DNA of 64,000 nucleotides, from NCBI GenBank assembly GCA_029204225.1, contig CM055111.1, positions 8,375,267-8,439,266 of the forward strand, given 5' to 3'. The notes beneath the pieces were generated by a model. The model was given only the letters and a program-made list of their open reading frames with translations, was not told the origin of the DNA and made no database searches. Numbering within the stretch: the first letter of the stretch is position 1; every line of letters begins with the position of its first letter. Positions 1-11,219 of the stretch are shown piece after piece. Source of the DNA: Diphasiastrum complanatum (Eukaryota > Streptophyta > Lycopodiopsida > Lycopodiales > Lycopodiaceae). A program made the translations under genes and the position numbers.

Positions 1-200
1 AGTCTTGCAAAAAGGCCTAAATTCCTTTTATTGACTTTCTAATTATCAATTAACTATGTGATCATCGGGTTGGACTTACACACGTAGGGTGCCAAATCCC
101 TCTCACTTATTAACTAGGGTTAGGGTTGCCTCAGGATCCGAAAATCCTCCAACGATATCCCCCACCAAAACTGGTGGCGGTCCCATGACACTTCACAAGA

Positions 201-485
201 TTATTTATTTCGAGCTTTGATTAGAACTTTGATCAAATAATGCTGCACCTTCTGCATGAAGTCGAGTCGGACAATGTTGAAATCCAAATTGTGCAATAAA
301 AAACACCTACGCACTCCGAAGATCCACTTTGACATTGTCAAAGTTGTAAATCTTGATTCCCAAGAGCCACCCATCATCGCGACATGAAAGTACAATCTGG
401 CTAAGGAAAACTGATCTTTAACACTGTCAGACGCCATTGGTGCATTTGGATCGAATGCCAACGGAAAGAATCGACATTTATTCAT
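201..485 (-). other. unrecognised 94-codon ORF in the duplicated unit (left)
   Basis: An open frame of 94 codons on the minus strand, kept almost unchanged in the other copy at 48143-48427. I do not recognise the product. The N-terminal half reads like genuine coding sequence with mixed hydrophobic and charged residues, but no domain motif, signal peptide or membrane segment is evident. It lies directly next to, and on the same strand as, the captured LTP fragment at 494-663, so it may be more captured host sequence or retroelement untranslated DNA. Both copies being open may only reflect the recent duplication, so this is weak evidence for function. Confidence 0.25.
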
Positions 486-493
486 TCAAATCA

Positions 494-663
494 ACTTTTT
501 GTTTCGCTGCAGTCAGAGTAGCGCACAAACATTGAGCTTTCCCCTGATATGCCTTGAGTGCATTACAGCAATTTTGTGAGGGCTTCATAGGCCGATTGCC
601 AGCAGCCGAGAGGCACCCAGTCAAGGACCCAAAGTTGTTAGAATTGCACTGAGCACTAACGTA
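494..663 (-). pseudogene. captured fragment of the nsLTP gene (left)
   Basis: These 170 bp match 20695-20864 of the intact LTP gene on the same strand at a constant offset of 20201, with about two mismatches. The piece covers the end of the signal peptide (YVSAQ) through the sixth cysteine (QCLC), so the first six of the eight conserved cysteines are present and the C-terminal two are missing. There is no native start or C-terminus. On its right it stops at 663 exactly where copia reverse transcriptase sequence begins in the opposite orientation. This is a transduplicated, non-functional gene fragment. The donor is probably the gene at 20589-20921 or a close paralogue. Confidence 0.9.
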
Positions 664-664
664 A

Positions 665-1338
665 GAGATCTTTGCACGTATTGCAAAGATGGTGACAATA
701 AGAATCATCATATCTATTGCTTGTTATTTCAAATGGAAGGTGTTCCAATTAGATGTTTCCAAGGCATTTCTCAGTGGATACCTTGAAGAGAAAATCTATA
801 TGGAGCAACCTCAAGGATTCATCAAGGATGAATCAAAAGTTTGCTTGCTTTTCAAAAGTCTTTATGGACTCAAGCAAGCACCAAGATCATGGTATGCTAA
901 ACTCAACTCTTTTCTTATCTCACTAGGATTTATCCTAAGTAACTATGATCCGTCCATGTATCTAAAGTTTATTGCTAGTGCTCTTGTCATTCTTCTCATT
1001 TATGTAGATGACATTAGCCTTTGTGGAAGTTGCATCAATCTAGTTGAAAAAACTAAAGTTGCATTTGGAGGTGAGTTTAAAATGCAAGATCTAGGAAAGA
1101 TCCATTATATCTTAGGCCTAGAGATTGACTTTCATGATGATTATGCTTTTATATGTCAATCCAGATATGCTCTATCAATGCTGAAAAAATTTCTTATGGA
1201 GAATTGTAAGAGCATAGGTACACCAATGGAGCATATTGTAAAATAATCCTAACAAGGGAGATGAAAGATCCTTCAAGGACATCACCCTTTTCAGGAGTCT
1301 TATTGGCTCCTTAATTTGGTTAACCATCACTAGGCTTG
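665..1338 (+). pseudogene. Ty1/copia reverse transcriptase fragment (left)
   Basis: The translation shows the copia RT (RVT_2) core: QLDVSKAFLSG, YGLKQAPRSWY and the catalytic YVDD at 1001-1012, then DLGKIHYILGLEI. An extra base near 1245 creates a stop that the right copy lacks. Nothing upstream (gag, protease, integrase) is attached: the fragment starts at the LTP junction (663/664) and is cut at about 1338, within the LTITR motif that precedes RNase H, by the repeat at 1339-2007. It is a dead fragment. Confidence 0.9.
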
Positions 1339-2007
1339 TGATTGAATTAGAGGAATCTCGAGTGTGGGACATTCACGTACATCGATCTAAATAGCTCATG
1401 TTTGATGCTTATGCTGTGATTTTTGTCCTTGTCATTGGACATAGATCATCGAGTAATTTATGTCAACCAATCTTAACTTCAGAACATTCCAATTACTCAA
1501 GTTCAATCTCTCATGGATAGAATTGGTTGCTATCACTTGAAATAGCTAAAACTATTGTCACTTGGCATGGCTAATTGAGTGATCAAATTAAACCAATATC
1601 AAGTGCAGTACATTCAGATTTATTGAGTTTGGTGGCATTGAATCACATCATAAGATAGATCAAATTTGATGTCCATGACCCAAGATAGCTCAATTTTCAC
1701 CCTTATAAATCAAAATTTTCCCATAGCGTCTCTTAACAATAGGTGATTGAGAGAATAGTTTCCATTGAATCAGGTGCTCAATGATGTCCAATGACTCAAT
1801 AATTTGACATGGCTCGTTGAAAGTCTAGAAAATGGGCCTGGTTCAAGCTGGAGTGAGGAAGTTGCCACGTGAGCAAAATCAGCTTGAACAATGGCAAATA
1901 ACTATGGTCAGAAGTGGCAGATGATTCAAATAACTATGGTCAAAACTGGCATTTGGTTCAACTTCTATAGAATGTGCACAACCTACTTCTAACCTACATA
2001 GAACGTC
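1339..2007 (+). repeat. 669-bp dispersed repeat, possible LTR (left copy)
   Basis: This segment reappears in reverse orientation at 16823-17458 and directly at 49280-49948. The inverted copy begins with TGA and ends with TCA, as LTRs do, and all three copies are AT-rich and non-coding. Here it interrupts the copia RT reading frame. No flanking target-site duplication is obvious, so LTR identity is an inference. Confidence 0.6.
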
Positions 2008-2053
2008 TAGAAGGGTATGGTGCACATGCTCGTCTTACTATGGTGGTGGAAAA

Positions 2054-2470
2054 ATGGTTCCTCCTTCCACTTTCAGCAGGCACCAATCACTTCAACAAAA
2101 ATATGGCAATTTACTTTCCAACTTGGTATTTCCTCAATCAGAAGAGGATCATGAAGATATTCTCTTGCATGAAGATGTGTTGCACAATTTCCCTCACGAG
2201 GAAGTAGAATTTGAGGAGCTCGAAAACCTTGGAGATGACCAAGAAGTAGAGGAAATAACTTTGGCAGACCAAATAATAGAAAGGTGTATTGAGTTGCAAA
2301 CATTGTGGGACAAGTTTCAAGCACCGATTAGGTTTCAAGATGAAATGTTGCAAGTCTTATTTGGAGACATGGGTGGAGTAGGAGCCAAAAAGAAAAATAA
2401 TGGCAAAAAAAAAACCGAGCCTAGCAAACTTTTGGTACACTCCCATCGGATGGGGATTTTGATGGAGTGA
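2054..2470 (+). other. unrecognised 138-codon acidic ORF (left)
   Basis: A 138-codon open frame whose predicted protein is identical in the right copy (49995-50411). It is acidic in the middle (many E and D residues) with a lysine-rich patch near the C-terminus (KKKNNGKKK). No catalytic motif, zinc finger or membrane segment is visible. It may be part of a retroelement gag or spacer ORF. Identity between copies fits the young duplication and does not by itself show selection. Confidence 0.3.
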
Positions 2471-2495
2471 GGATTCCAACTTGTTGAAATCATTA

Positions 2496-3996
2496 GAAGT
2501 TGCTTATTGGTTCAATCTGAATCCACAGGAATAATTTTGAGTGACATTTATATGTTTTTTATCTCATTTGATTCAGGTTAGATTGATACAAATGTGAAGG
2601 ATTTCAAATCATTCAAGATCCAATCCATGTCCCTGATCTTTGGTTACAATAAGGAGCAAACCAACAATCCTGCCAATGTAGAAAAATCAGCATCTACCTA
2701 CAAAATGAGATGCAAACTCTATGAGATACTAAACAGACATGAACCAAAACATAAAATATAGTTGATGTCCGTACAATTACGATACCCTACTGTACTTCAC
2801 ACGTGTGGAACCGAAAATAGCAATAAATGATCATTCTACACATAGAATTGCAAGATAACATCATGAGAGTGCACCAATGAGTAGCAGAACCCAAAGAGGA
2901 CCATGTATAATGATGAAATGAGAGAGAGAAGAGAGAAGATTTGTCTCTCCATGATTTACATCTTTTTATAACAGGTCCAAGTCCTATTTGGCCTTCACAC
3001 AATGAAGTGCAAGCCTAGATCTCTTCTTGTATCTAGCTAACTCTTGTGTACCTAGAGTTCATCTTCATCTTCAATCAAGAATTCATAAAGGTCTTGGAGC
3101 ACCAAGAGTGACTCCATCCTAACCTTCCAAATAGCATATTTTGTAGAATTCAATCTCTCACTAGCTTCTAGAAGGTATGCTCTAGCAAATCTTATCTTAC
3201 TAATGACATCTACAAACAAGAAATAGATTTGATTGACTTGAAACTCACAAAGTTCTCACACTTGCAGTCTTTCACTCAAATTTGATTTTTAATCCAACAA
3301 ATGGACATATAATCATAGTTCTATCACTCCATCGCAAAGCTGGAATGAAGATAAGATGAAGTGAAAACTACTTTCAAACAAATCTTGCCAAGAAATGATT
3401 TGATTGTCTCTAGAAACTCACTAAGGTCTCTCTCTTGTAGTGTTTCACTCAAATTAGATTTCTAATCCAACAAATGGACTTATAATCTCAGATCTAGCAC
3501 TCCCTCACAAAGATGGAATGAAGATAAGATGATGTGAAATCTACTTACAATCAAATCTTGCCAATATTGGCTATTTTTGGACAAAAAATGATTGAATCTC
3601 TTCCTTCCTACTTGGTGTACTTTAAAGACCCGTTTTTCACCTTAATAGGACTTGAACTCAGCCTAGGTTAATTAGATTCCATGAAACAAATTCAAATCTA
3701 ATCAATGGCTAATGATCTTGGTAGATTATCCTAGTATTTCCACCAAAAACTACACCAACAGTTCACAAATTGAATTTACAATGACCAAATGAATGTAGTT
3801 CATTTAATGCTGGTTCAGAAGTCCCCACACATGGGAATAGTACAAATTTGATCTTAAAGAAGTTTGGGATCAATTCCTACCACCAAAACTTAGCACCAAA
3901 CTTGTCCTCACAAGACTAGTTTTTAGCATACAAAACTGCTAAAAATGGATTTGAATGGATCTAAGATCAAAGCCCTTGTACTTGGCTCTGATACCA
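2496..3996 (-). pseudogene. truncated copia: primer-binding site, gag, 3' LTR piece (left)
   Basis: Read on the minus strand. A primer-binding site complementary to the 3' end of initiator methionine tRNA (TGGTATCAGAGCC, 3996-3984) directly follows an LTR ending CTTTCACA. A gag frame follows (about 3190-2960, with the copia-type STNYAIWKVRMESLL segment). It then runs straight into LTR sequence with a TATA-like TTATAAAA motif, so protease, integrase and RT are deleted. The LTR tail resembles that of the plus-strand copia at 6232-7255. Confidence 0.75.
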
Positions 3997-4310
3997 TGTG
4001 AAAGTACAATACTTTGAGGACCAAAAATGGATCTTAGAAGATCCACAAGAGAGATTATGTGCTTGCTTAACAATGCATAAAAAAACTAGACAATAAATGC
4101 TGATCTAGATTAGCAATTTGACACATAACAAGTATGGATAATCAATAAACAAGATCAAAGACCCAAATCCGAGTCCTTACATGTACTACAGGTTGTAGTA
4201 CGGCCTTCAACCTGATAAACAAGTATAAATTGATTTGGTTTCATTTGGATCACAAAAACTCAATGTACATAGTAGTTGGATCTGGGTCAGAGATCTAACT
4301 TATGTCAAAC

Positions 4311-4960
4311 CTGTGAAGATTAACTCTTGCAGATGCAAAGGTTATTGATGTTTGTGAAGGTCCCTTAGATAAAAAAAATTCACTTGTTTCCTTACAGATC
4401 ATTCAATATTGGAAGCTAACTCTCGCAGACTTCATCACTGATGGAAAACAACATTTTAAAGAGAATGGGATGGTTTGTGAAGGTTACTTCTCATGGTGCG
4501 AGAGTTATTGATGTCTGCAAGGGTTCAAAATCACCTTTTGGGTCGCAGAACATTCAATATCTCAAACTAACTCTTGCAGACTTCATCACTGATAGAAAAT
4601 GACATTCTAAAGACAGTGGGATGGTTTGTGAAGGTTAGTTCTCAATGGTGCAAGAGTTATTGTTGTCTACGAGGGCTCATAATCACTTTTCACCTCAGAG
4701 AATAATCAATAATTCAAACCAACTCTCACATGCTCTTCTATGTCCTTGTCTCACTGAGATGGAACTTCAAAAGCTTTTGTGAAGGTTAGATCCTACAAAA
4801 ATTTAAAATTTTGATGTTTGCGAGGGTTTTGTCTTAGATTTTGCTATTCTGGATCTTGGGAACCTTCGCAGAGGGTCTTACTCTGCAAGGAACTCTGGCA
4901 AACTTCTCCGTGTCCTGGTCTCAGTGAGATGGAACTTCCAAGAGCTCTACGAAGGATACT
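4311..4960. repeat. four to five ~150-bp tandem repeats in a copia LTR (left)
   Basis: A diverged tandem array. The phrase TTTGTGAAGGTTA recurs at about 4474, 4625 and 4776, with weaker copies near 4311 and 4946, giving a period of 150-170 bp. Between them recur blocks resembling GAGAGTTATTGATGTCTGC and CAGACTTCATCACTGAT. The array lies in the LTR upstream of the primer-binding site at 3984-3996. It is non-coding. Confidence 0.7.
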
Positions 4961-5200
4961 TAGTAGTATTTTAAAAGTTTTATAGTCTTTTTTATTTTTT
5001 TGGCTGTTTTTTTTGGCTATTTTGGCAAAATGGCTGAGAATTAACTCTCGCAAAAAGTACAATAGCTTCAGGTAGAAGGTGCTGCCAGGTCTGCGAAGGT
5101 TGGTTTGGACAGATTTGAAAGTTATAGCCTCTAACCCATTTCCCCGCCTAATTTCTCCACCAAAAAGCTTAACGCTTTTTTACTCTCTCAAGGGTTTGTT

Positions 5201-6235
5201 ATGAGTTACTATGATCATTCACTTTATTACAGGTTTGTTGGAAATGATGTTACAATCTTGCTAATATTCATCTCGAGTGGTAGAAACAATCAAGATGTGG
5301 AGGATATCAATAGTGCTCTTAAGAAGGAATTTGAGGTGCATAATCTTGGTCATTTACATTACATTTTAGGAATACAATGTGATTAGATCTTCTCAAACTA
5401 CTTTCATTTGTCAAGAGAAGTATGCTAAATCTATTCTAGAAAGATTTCATATGGTAGATGCAAAATCTTGTGAAACACCTATGGAGTCTTATGTAAAGCT
5501 AACTATAAGAGGTAATGAAATATCCTTCAAGGACATTACTCTCTATAGAAAGCTAGTTGGGTCACTTATCTATCTAACCATCACAAGTCCAGATCTAAGC
5601 TATTGTGTTGATAGATTGAGTCAATTTATGCAAGATCCTAATGAGGAGCATTGGAAGCTAGAAAAATGAGTTTTGAGGTATATCATGGCGCAACTCGAGA
5701 TTTTGGCATATTGTATGAGGGATCATCACCTAGCTTGTTTGGATTTTTAGATTCGTACTTTTCTAGAGATCAAATGGATAAGAAATCCATTAGTGCTCAA
5801 TGTATTTTCATAGGTGATGGAGCTATATCTTGGATGTCAAAGAAACAAGCCACTATCTCATTGTCATCTAGTGAGGCCGAGTACAAAGCACTTACTCATT
5901 GCACAAAGGAGATGATATGGCCCAAGAGGATGATCAAGGATCTTCACTTGGTGGAACTTTTAAAACGCCCAATCATCTTTTGTGACAACCTATTAGCCCA
6001 AGAGTTGGCAATCAATCCTATCATTCATGCTAAGAGCAAGCATATGGAAGTGGCATATCATTTTGTGAGGGAGCAAGTCATGGCAAAGGAGGTGGAACTT
6101 CAACATGCTTTTTCAAGAGAATGTGTAGCTGATATCTTTACCAGAACATTGGGAAAAGAATCGTTTAGGAAGCATAGGACATCACTTGGAGTGTTATCAA
6201 AGTCTATGCTAAAACTAGTTGAAGAGGGAGTGTGA
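5201..6235 (+). pseudogene. copia RT C-terminus and RNase H (left)
   Basis: Three overlapping frames (5201-5386, 5379-5669, 5651-6235) together give the end of a copia RT (HNLGHLHYILGIQ), the connecting LTITSPDLSYCVDRLSQFM segment and an RNase H with SLSSSEAEYKAL and ADIFTRTLG. Two frame changes separate them. The normal YVDD is replaced by degraded sequence (LLIFISSG), so the RT is dead. The frame ends at 6235 in a purine-rich stretch (GAAGAGGGAG), the polypurine tract next to the 3' LTR. Confidence 0.85.
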
Positions 6236-7255
6236 AAGATTTCAGCTAGTTTAGTCAAATTTGCTATATTCGTTTATTTGGCAATTGGAGCCAATTTCAT
6301 ATTAGACTTAGAATTTGACTTTTTAATATTAGGAGAGTTTTGAGATCCAAAAGGGCCTTATATGAATTCGTGCAAAGATTCGTTTTGTATTATTAAAATA
6401 GCTAATAAATTTGACTTGCCATAACTATTATCTATAGCTCAAAAGTATGTCATATAACATATCATTGGAAAGTGCTTGCCAAGCGCTTTCCAACGCACTA
6501 AACTATGCTCAAATTGGACTTACCACTAAGAAGTTATGCCATTTTTTAAGTGGAATCAAAAAGTGGACTCAAAAAGTTATGTTACGTAGATTTCAAATTT
6601 GACTGTTTTGATTGGTCCATGTGTAAGAAAAATTTGAGAAAAAATAAAAAGGGAATATTTACAAAAAGCTCTTTTTGGACTTAGAACTCCTCTAATGAGT
6701 TACATTAGTCTAAAGGCATTTCAATAAACACTTTTGAAAAGTGTGGAAAAGTGTAGTACACGAGTTTTTGATAGATCCAATTTGAGTAGTAGAGACATTG
6801 AATCTAGTCACAACATAGTAGGGTTTTTCATTATGGAGGGAAACCAAAGTTTGAAATTAGGGTTGGACCTGTTATAAAAGGATGTAACTTGGGGAAGAGA
6901 AGCTTCTCTCTCTCACATCTCATTTCATGCTTGTACATGAGTTCTATTTGGGTCATCTATCCATTGGTGCACTATATTGGTGATATCTTGCAATTTTGTG
7001 TGTAGAATGCTCAATTTATGGTATATTCGGATCCACATGTGTGAAATATAGTAGCTCACTGTTTTGGTATGGACAAAAACTTCATTTCATGTTTTGATTG
7101 ATGTTTGATCAAGATCTATTAGAGTTTGCATCTCATTCATAGAGTAGATGTTGATTTTTCTACATTGGTGAGGTTGGTAATTTGTTATCTTTCTAACCAA
7201 AGATCAAAAGGATGTTTTTGATCTTAATGATCTGAAATTCTTCACATTCCTTACC
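6232..7255 (+). mobile_element. copia 3' LTR (left)
   Basis: Starts with TGTGAAAG just after the polypurine tract. These eight bases are the inverse of the CTTTCACA that ends the LTR of the sister copia at 3997. A TATA-like TTATAAAAG at 6872-6880 marks the likely promoter and R start. The distal end is not clear because gypsy gag sequence begins at about 7256. Confidence 0.65.
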
Positions 7256-7930
7256 GCAATTCCATGGAAACAATGCTCACGAGCATCTCAAACATTTTGA
7301 GACACTAGTGGTTGTTAACGTGATTGTAAATCCTACGCATAGGATGATATTATTTTCCACAACTTTGATAGGAAAAGCTAGGTGTTGGTACTATAATCTA
7401 CCCAAAGCTTCCATCACCACTTGAAAAAAATTGTTTGAACTATTTTTAGCAGAGTTTGGACCTAGATACAATGTTGATATTCTAATGTTCACTCTAACCA
7501 TGATACAACAAGAACTAGGAGTATCAGTACGCTTGTATATCAAACAACTCAAGGAGCTCATTCGAAAATTGAATATAGGGCTAGCAATAGAGGTATCATC
7601 TTAATTAGTGCTCACTTTTTTCCTAAGGGCCTACAACCGGATATACAATTAGTAGTATGCCAATCTGGAGTCTCCCCTTTTGAAGAGGCGGTATCTAGAG
7701 CCATGATTATTGAGGCAGCTTACATCACTACATCTAAATGTCAAGCAATGAGGAATCCAATCCTAGATTGTAGTCAACGGACAGTAAGGGACGAGTTGAA
7801 TGTTATGAGAGACCTAAATCATACATCCAATTCCCCAAGACCAAGACCACACTACACACCTGAGAGGGATGGTGTGATGCCAAATTGTCACACTTGAGAT
7901 CAAGGGACTAAAGGTATATCAGTCCTTTTA
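7256..7930 (+). pseudogene. gypsy gag fragment (left)
   Basis: The translation contains a retrotransposon gag segment (AHEHLKHFETLV, then IGKARCWYYNLP and LFELFLAEFGPRYN), interrupted by in-frame stops. A piece starting at 7703 stays open for 64 codons. It is degraded, with no zinc knuckle or pol in this orientation. The same piece lies at about 55208-55882 and, inverted, near 42120-42790. Confidence 0.7.
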
Positions 7931-7943
7931 GTACACAAAAATG

Positions 7944-8032
7944 CTTCTTGGTTTCCAAGGGGAGGCTCGAACCTGGGACCAAAGAAACTTTGGATGCCAA
8001 GCTAACCAGTTGAGCCAACCCTGTTGGGTTGA
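7944..8032 (-). mobile_element. 89-bp tRNA-like SINE with 12-bp target duplication (left)
   Basis: On the minus strand it reads like the 5' half of a tRNA: an A-box-like TGGCTCAACTGGTTAGC and a B-box-like GGTTCGAGCC about 35 bp later. It is flanked by the direct repeat TACACAAAAATG at 7932-7943 and 8033-8044. The inverted copy of the surrounding unit (near 42110) has a single copy of this target and no insert, which proves insertion. It lacks the long body and tail of typical plant SINEs, so it could be a retroposed tRNA-like RNA. Confidence 0.85.
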
Positions 8033-8083
8033 TACACAAAAATGACATCGTGGAAACAAAAATGCCTGTGCTATAGGATATGG

Positions 8084-11034
8084 ATCTTCCAAATGGGATA
8101 AATTCTCATCCGATCCAACTGTATCACCTTCATGTGAACTTAGTTTCAAACGACTTACATGAAATATTGGGTGTGCATCCGATTTTCCTTGAAGATCGAG
8201 TTCATACGCCAAAGAACCAATTCTAGGTACAATCCTGAATGGTCCACAAAAATGGGTGGACAGCCTGTAATGCTTCCCTGTACATAACGTCTTACAATCT
8301 TTTGGAATCCTAAGGTATACCCAATCATCAACTTTGAAATATGTTGGAGATCTCTTAAAATCCGTATAGTGTTTAACTCTATCCTGAGTACTACGGATAC
8401 TATCCTTAGCCACTTGAAACATCTCTTGCATATCATGCAAGAAATTAGCAACCTTTTGGATCTTAACAGACTTCATCTCAACATTTCCAGGAGATCTAGG
8501 TTGAAAACCGTACATATGCATAAAAGCTTAACCTGTAGCAGAATGTTTTCTATTATTATATGCAAACTCAACCAGTGGGAGTTAATCTTCCCAATGAAAT
8601 TGCCTGTGAGAAAACGTCCTCAAAATAACTTCCATAGTTTGATTAGTCCTTTCTGTCTGGCCATCTGATTCAGGGTGATCATAAGAACTCAAACTCAAAG
8701 AAGTTTCCAATTTATGGAATACTGCTGACCAAAAGTGACCTGTGAACTTAGGATCTCTATCACTAACAATGTCACTTGGCAGACCATACAACCAAAATAA
8801 TCTTTCAACAAATATCTGGGCTAAATCAGAAGCCTTTATAGTCGAATTTACTGGCATGAAAACATCTAACTTTTAACCGATCCACTACAACCCAAATAGA
8901 ATCATTTTGTCGTTGGGTCTTAGGAAGTTCAACTACAAAATCCATAGATATGCTTTCCCATCTCTTATCAGGGATATCTAACGGATGCAACAAACTACCA
9001 GGCTTATGGCATTTAGCCTTTGCTAGTTGATAGGGCTTGCATTTAATAACATATTACTCGACATATCGTTTGAGCTTTGGCCAATAAAACTCTCTTTTAA
9101 CCAAGTCCAAAGTCCTATGTATACCGGGATGTCCTACATAGGGTATGTCATGACATTCAAACAAAATCTTGCGTTTGAGCTCCTCATCCCCAGGTACACA
9201 ACAAATAGCAATCCATCTCGAATGGTAACTTGTCCCACAATCTTCTTATCTTTCTTTGTTAGTTGAGTCCCCTGTGAACTTGACTCAACACCGTCCACAT
9301 TTCTTCCGATCCGAACAATGTTCCAAATATGACCAGAATGGGAGTTTGATTCATATTTTCCTCTCAGCGAAAGATATATGTCCATGGAAATCTAGATAAA
9401 TGACAGCATCTACAACTTAATTAGAGTTGCCTCTTATGTAACGGATTTCATGATCAAATTCTTGCATCAATTCAGCCCATCAAGCTTTCCTCCCCCAAAG
9501 ATCATGTTGATTGCAAAAATACTTAAGAGGCTGGTGATCCGTATACAGTATAAACTTACTACCATACAAGTAGTGGCGCCAGGTATTAAGTGCATGGATT
9601 ATTTCAAACAATTCCTTTTCTTGCGTAGTATAATGCAACAAAGGACCAGTGAATTTTTTGCTTTCAAACACCAGTGGCCTATCCTTTTGTAATAGAACCG
9701 CTCTCATGATGCAAGGTAAGTCTAGATTTGCAATTTGTAACACGGAAGCTGAAGCAACCAATCTTTTAAGTTTCTCAAAACACAGATTCAATTCCTCGAT
9801 CCAAACAACAGGCGGACTAGGTTGATTCTTTTTTTTTCTTTTTATTAAAAATCCCTTTTGTCAGATTATTGAGCGGTGCTGCTACCTTAGCATAATCCTC
9901 AATAAATCTCCTAAAGAAAACGATATATCTTTAAATTGATTTTACTTGCTTCACAGTTCCTGGAATTGGCCACTCAATCACAAACTTGATTTTATCTTCG
10001 TCAATCTTGATCCCATTAACTGTGATTTGAAGACCAAGATAAAGCAACTCTTGTTTAAAGAATTCACACTTGGACTCTTTAGTGTAGAGTAACTCCTGTC
10101 GGAGTTTCATCAAAACAACTTTACAGACAAAATAATTCGTTCAAACATTGCTGGCAAATTTGTTAAGACAAATGGTAATACTAAGAATTCATAATGACCA
10201 AATCTAAAACGAGATCCTGTCTTCCTCTGACTTAATTCTTATTTGATGGTATCCTGTCTTGAGATCTATCTTGGTGCACTACTGAGCTCAACCCAAGCGA
10301 TCTACAAGGTCATCCATCCTGGGTAACAGATATTTATTCTTGACAGTCACTTTATTTAAGCCCTTCTAATCCACACACATTCGAAAACCTCCATCTTTCT
10401 TCACTTTAAAAAGAACAAGAGCGCCCCATGGTGATTTACTAGGATGTATATGTCCCATCCTTAGATAATTTTCTATTTGATTTGAAATCTCTATCTCCTC
10501 TTTCTGAGAAAACCTATAAGGTTGTCTAGAGACAGGTTAACTTCCTGGAATTAGCTCAATCTTGTGGTCTACTGACCTAGATTGTGGTAAACCATGAGGT
10601 AATTCAGATGGAAAACCATCCCTAAAGTCATTTATGATCTGTTCTTTCATTGCTTGTTCATGATCTAAATTTACCAAGTTCAGAATGGCTGAGAAGTCAC
10701 AACCATTTAGATACATTTCAAGAACATCCACAACTGGAATAGCAAAAATAGAAAAAAAACTTCATACTATGAATAGTCCAATGCTTCCATTTCATTAACT
10801 ATAGAAATTTTATCCAACGGACAAAATTTCTATAGTTAATGAAATAACACCCTCCTTGAAAGTGAGAATATGCTTCTCAACATCATTTATAAGAGACGGC
10901 GATTTACTAAATAACCATTCATATCCCAAAATTAAATCAGTGCAGGCTAGGTCTAAAACATAAAAATTAACTAATTCTATGTGTCCTTGTATCAAAACTG
11001 GGAGCTTCGGGACTTTTATGTTCCAAGTCTCCAA
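8084..11034 (-). pseudogene. degenerate gypsy chromovirus pol (left)
   Basis: Read on the minus strand, domains follow the Ty3/gypsy order. Protease-like region 11034-10810 (DLILGYEWLF), linker and RT 10731-9840 (LPHGLPQSRSVDH, KKDGGFRMCVD, YLGLQITVNGIKID), RNase H 9791-9480 (EKELFEIIHAL, YTDHQPLKYF), integrase 9385-8582 (SDRDPKFTGHFW, ESDGQTERTNQ) and integrase C-terminus 8521-8084 (HPIFHVSRLKL). The frame is broken many times by stops and frameshifts. A related copy lies at 29876-30886 on the other strand, with a chromodomain. No LTR is seen at either end. Confidence 0.9.
10789..10845. repeat. perfect 23-bp hairpin inside gypsy (left)
   Basis: Two 23-bp arms (10789-10811 and 10823-10845) are exact reverse complements separated by 11 bp. 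The arm begins ATTTCATTAACTATAG. It lies at the end of the protease-like frame and interrupts it. Confidence 0.9.
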
Positions 11035-11219
11035 CTCTGCTCCTGAAGCTAGATAAACTTATATCTATGATTGCTAGCTTCAGTTTTGAAACTGAGTTTT
11101 TGCACAAGACGAGAATTAATAAAATTATGAGTTTGAACCATTCCAATCGAATACTCAATTCTTGATCTTTGCCTGTGCCAGTTAAACAGAAAGCTCATTA
11201 GGCAAGAAAGTAGTAGTAC

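Larger units (their letters stand above)
2496..8083. mobile_element. composite copia unit, left direct copy
   Basis: This block occurs three times: here, directly at 50437-56035, and inverted at 42067-47265. It holds two copia remnants facing away from each other: on the minus strand 5' LTR, primer-binding site and a truncated gag (3997-2496), on the plus strand RT/RNase H with a 3' LTR (5201-7255). A gypsy gag piece (7256-7930) and a SINE (7944-8032) follow. Similarity with the inverted copy stops at 2496 and 8083, which therefore mark the ends of the repeated unit. Confidence 0.85.

Noticed and set aside
110-130. Telomere-like repeats (TAGGGTTAGGG)
   Set aside because: Only two units, with no array, and the same in both 12 kb copies.
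7944-8032. A functional tRNA gene
   Set aside because: It has box-like motifs, but no acceptor or anticodon stem pairing could be drawn, and it is flanked by a target-site duplication with an empty site elsewhere, so it is a SINE.
8084-11034. Active chromovirus
   Set aside because: Multiple stops and frameshifts, most shared by both copies, and no LTR pair.
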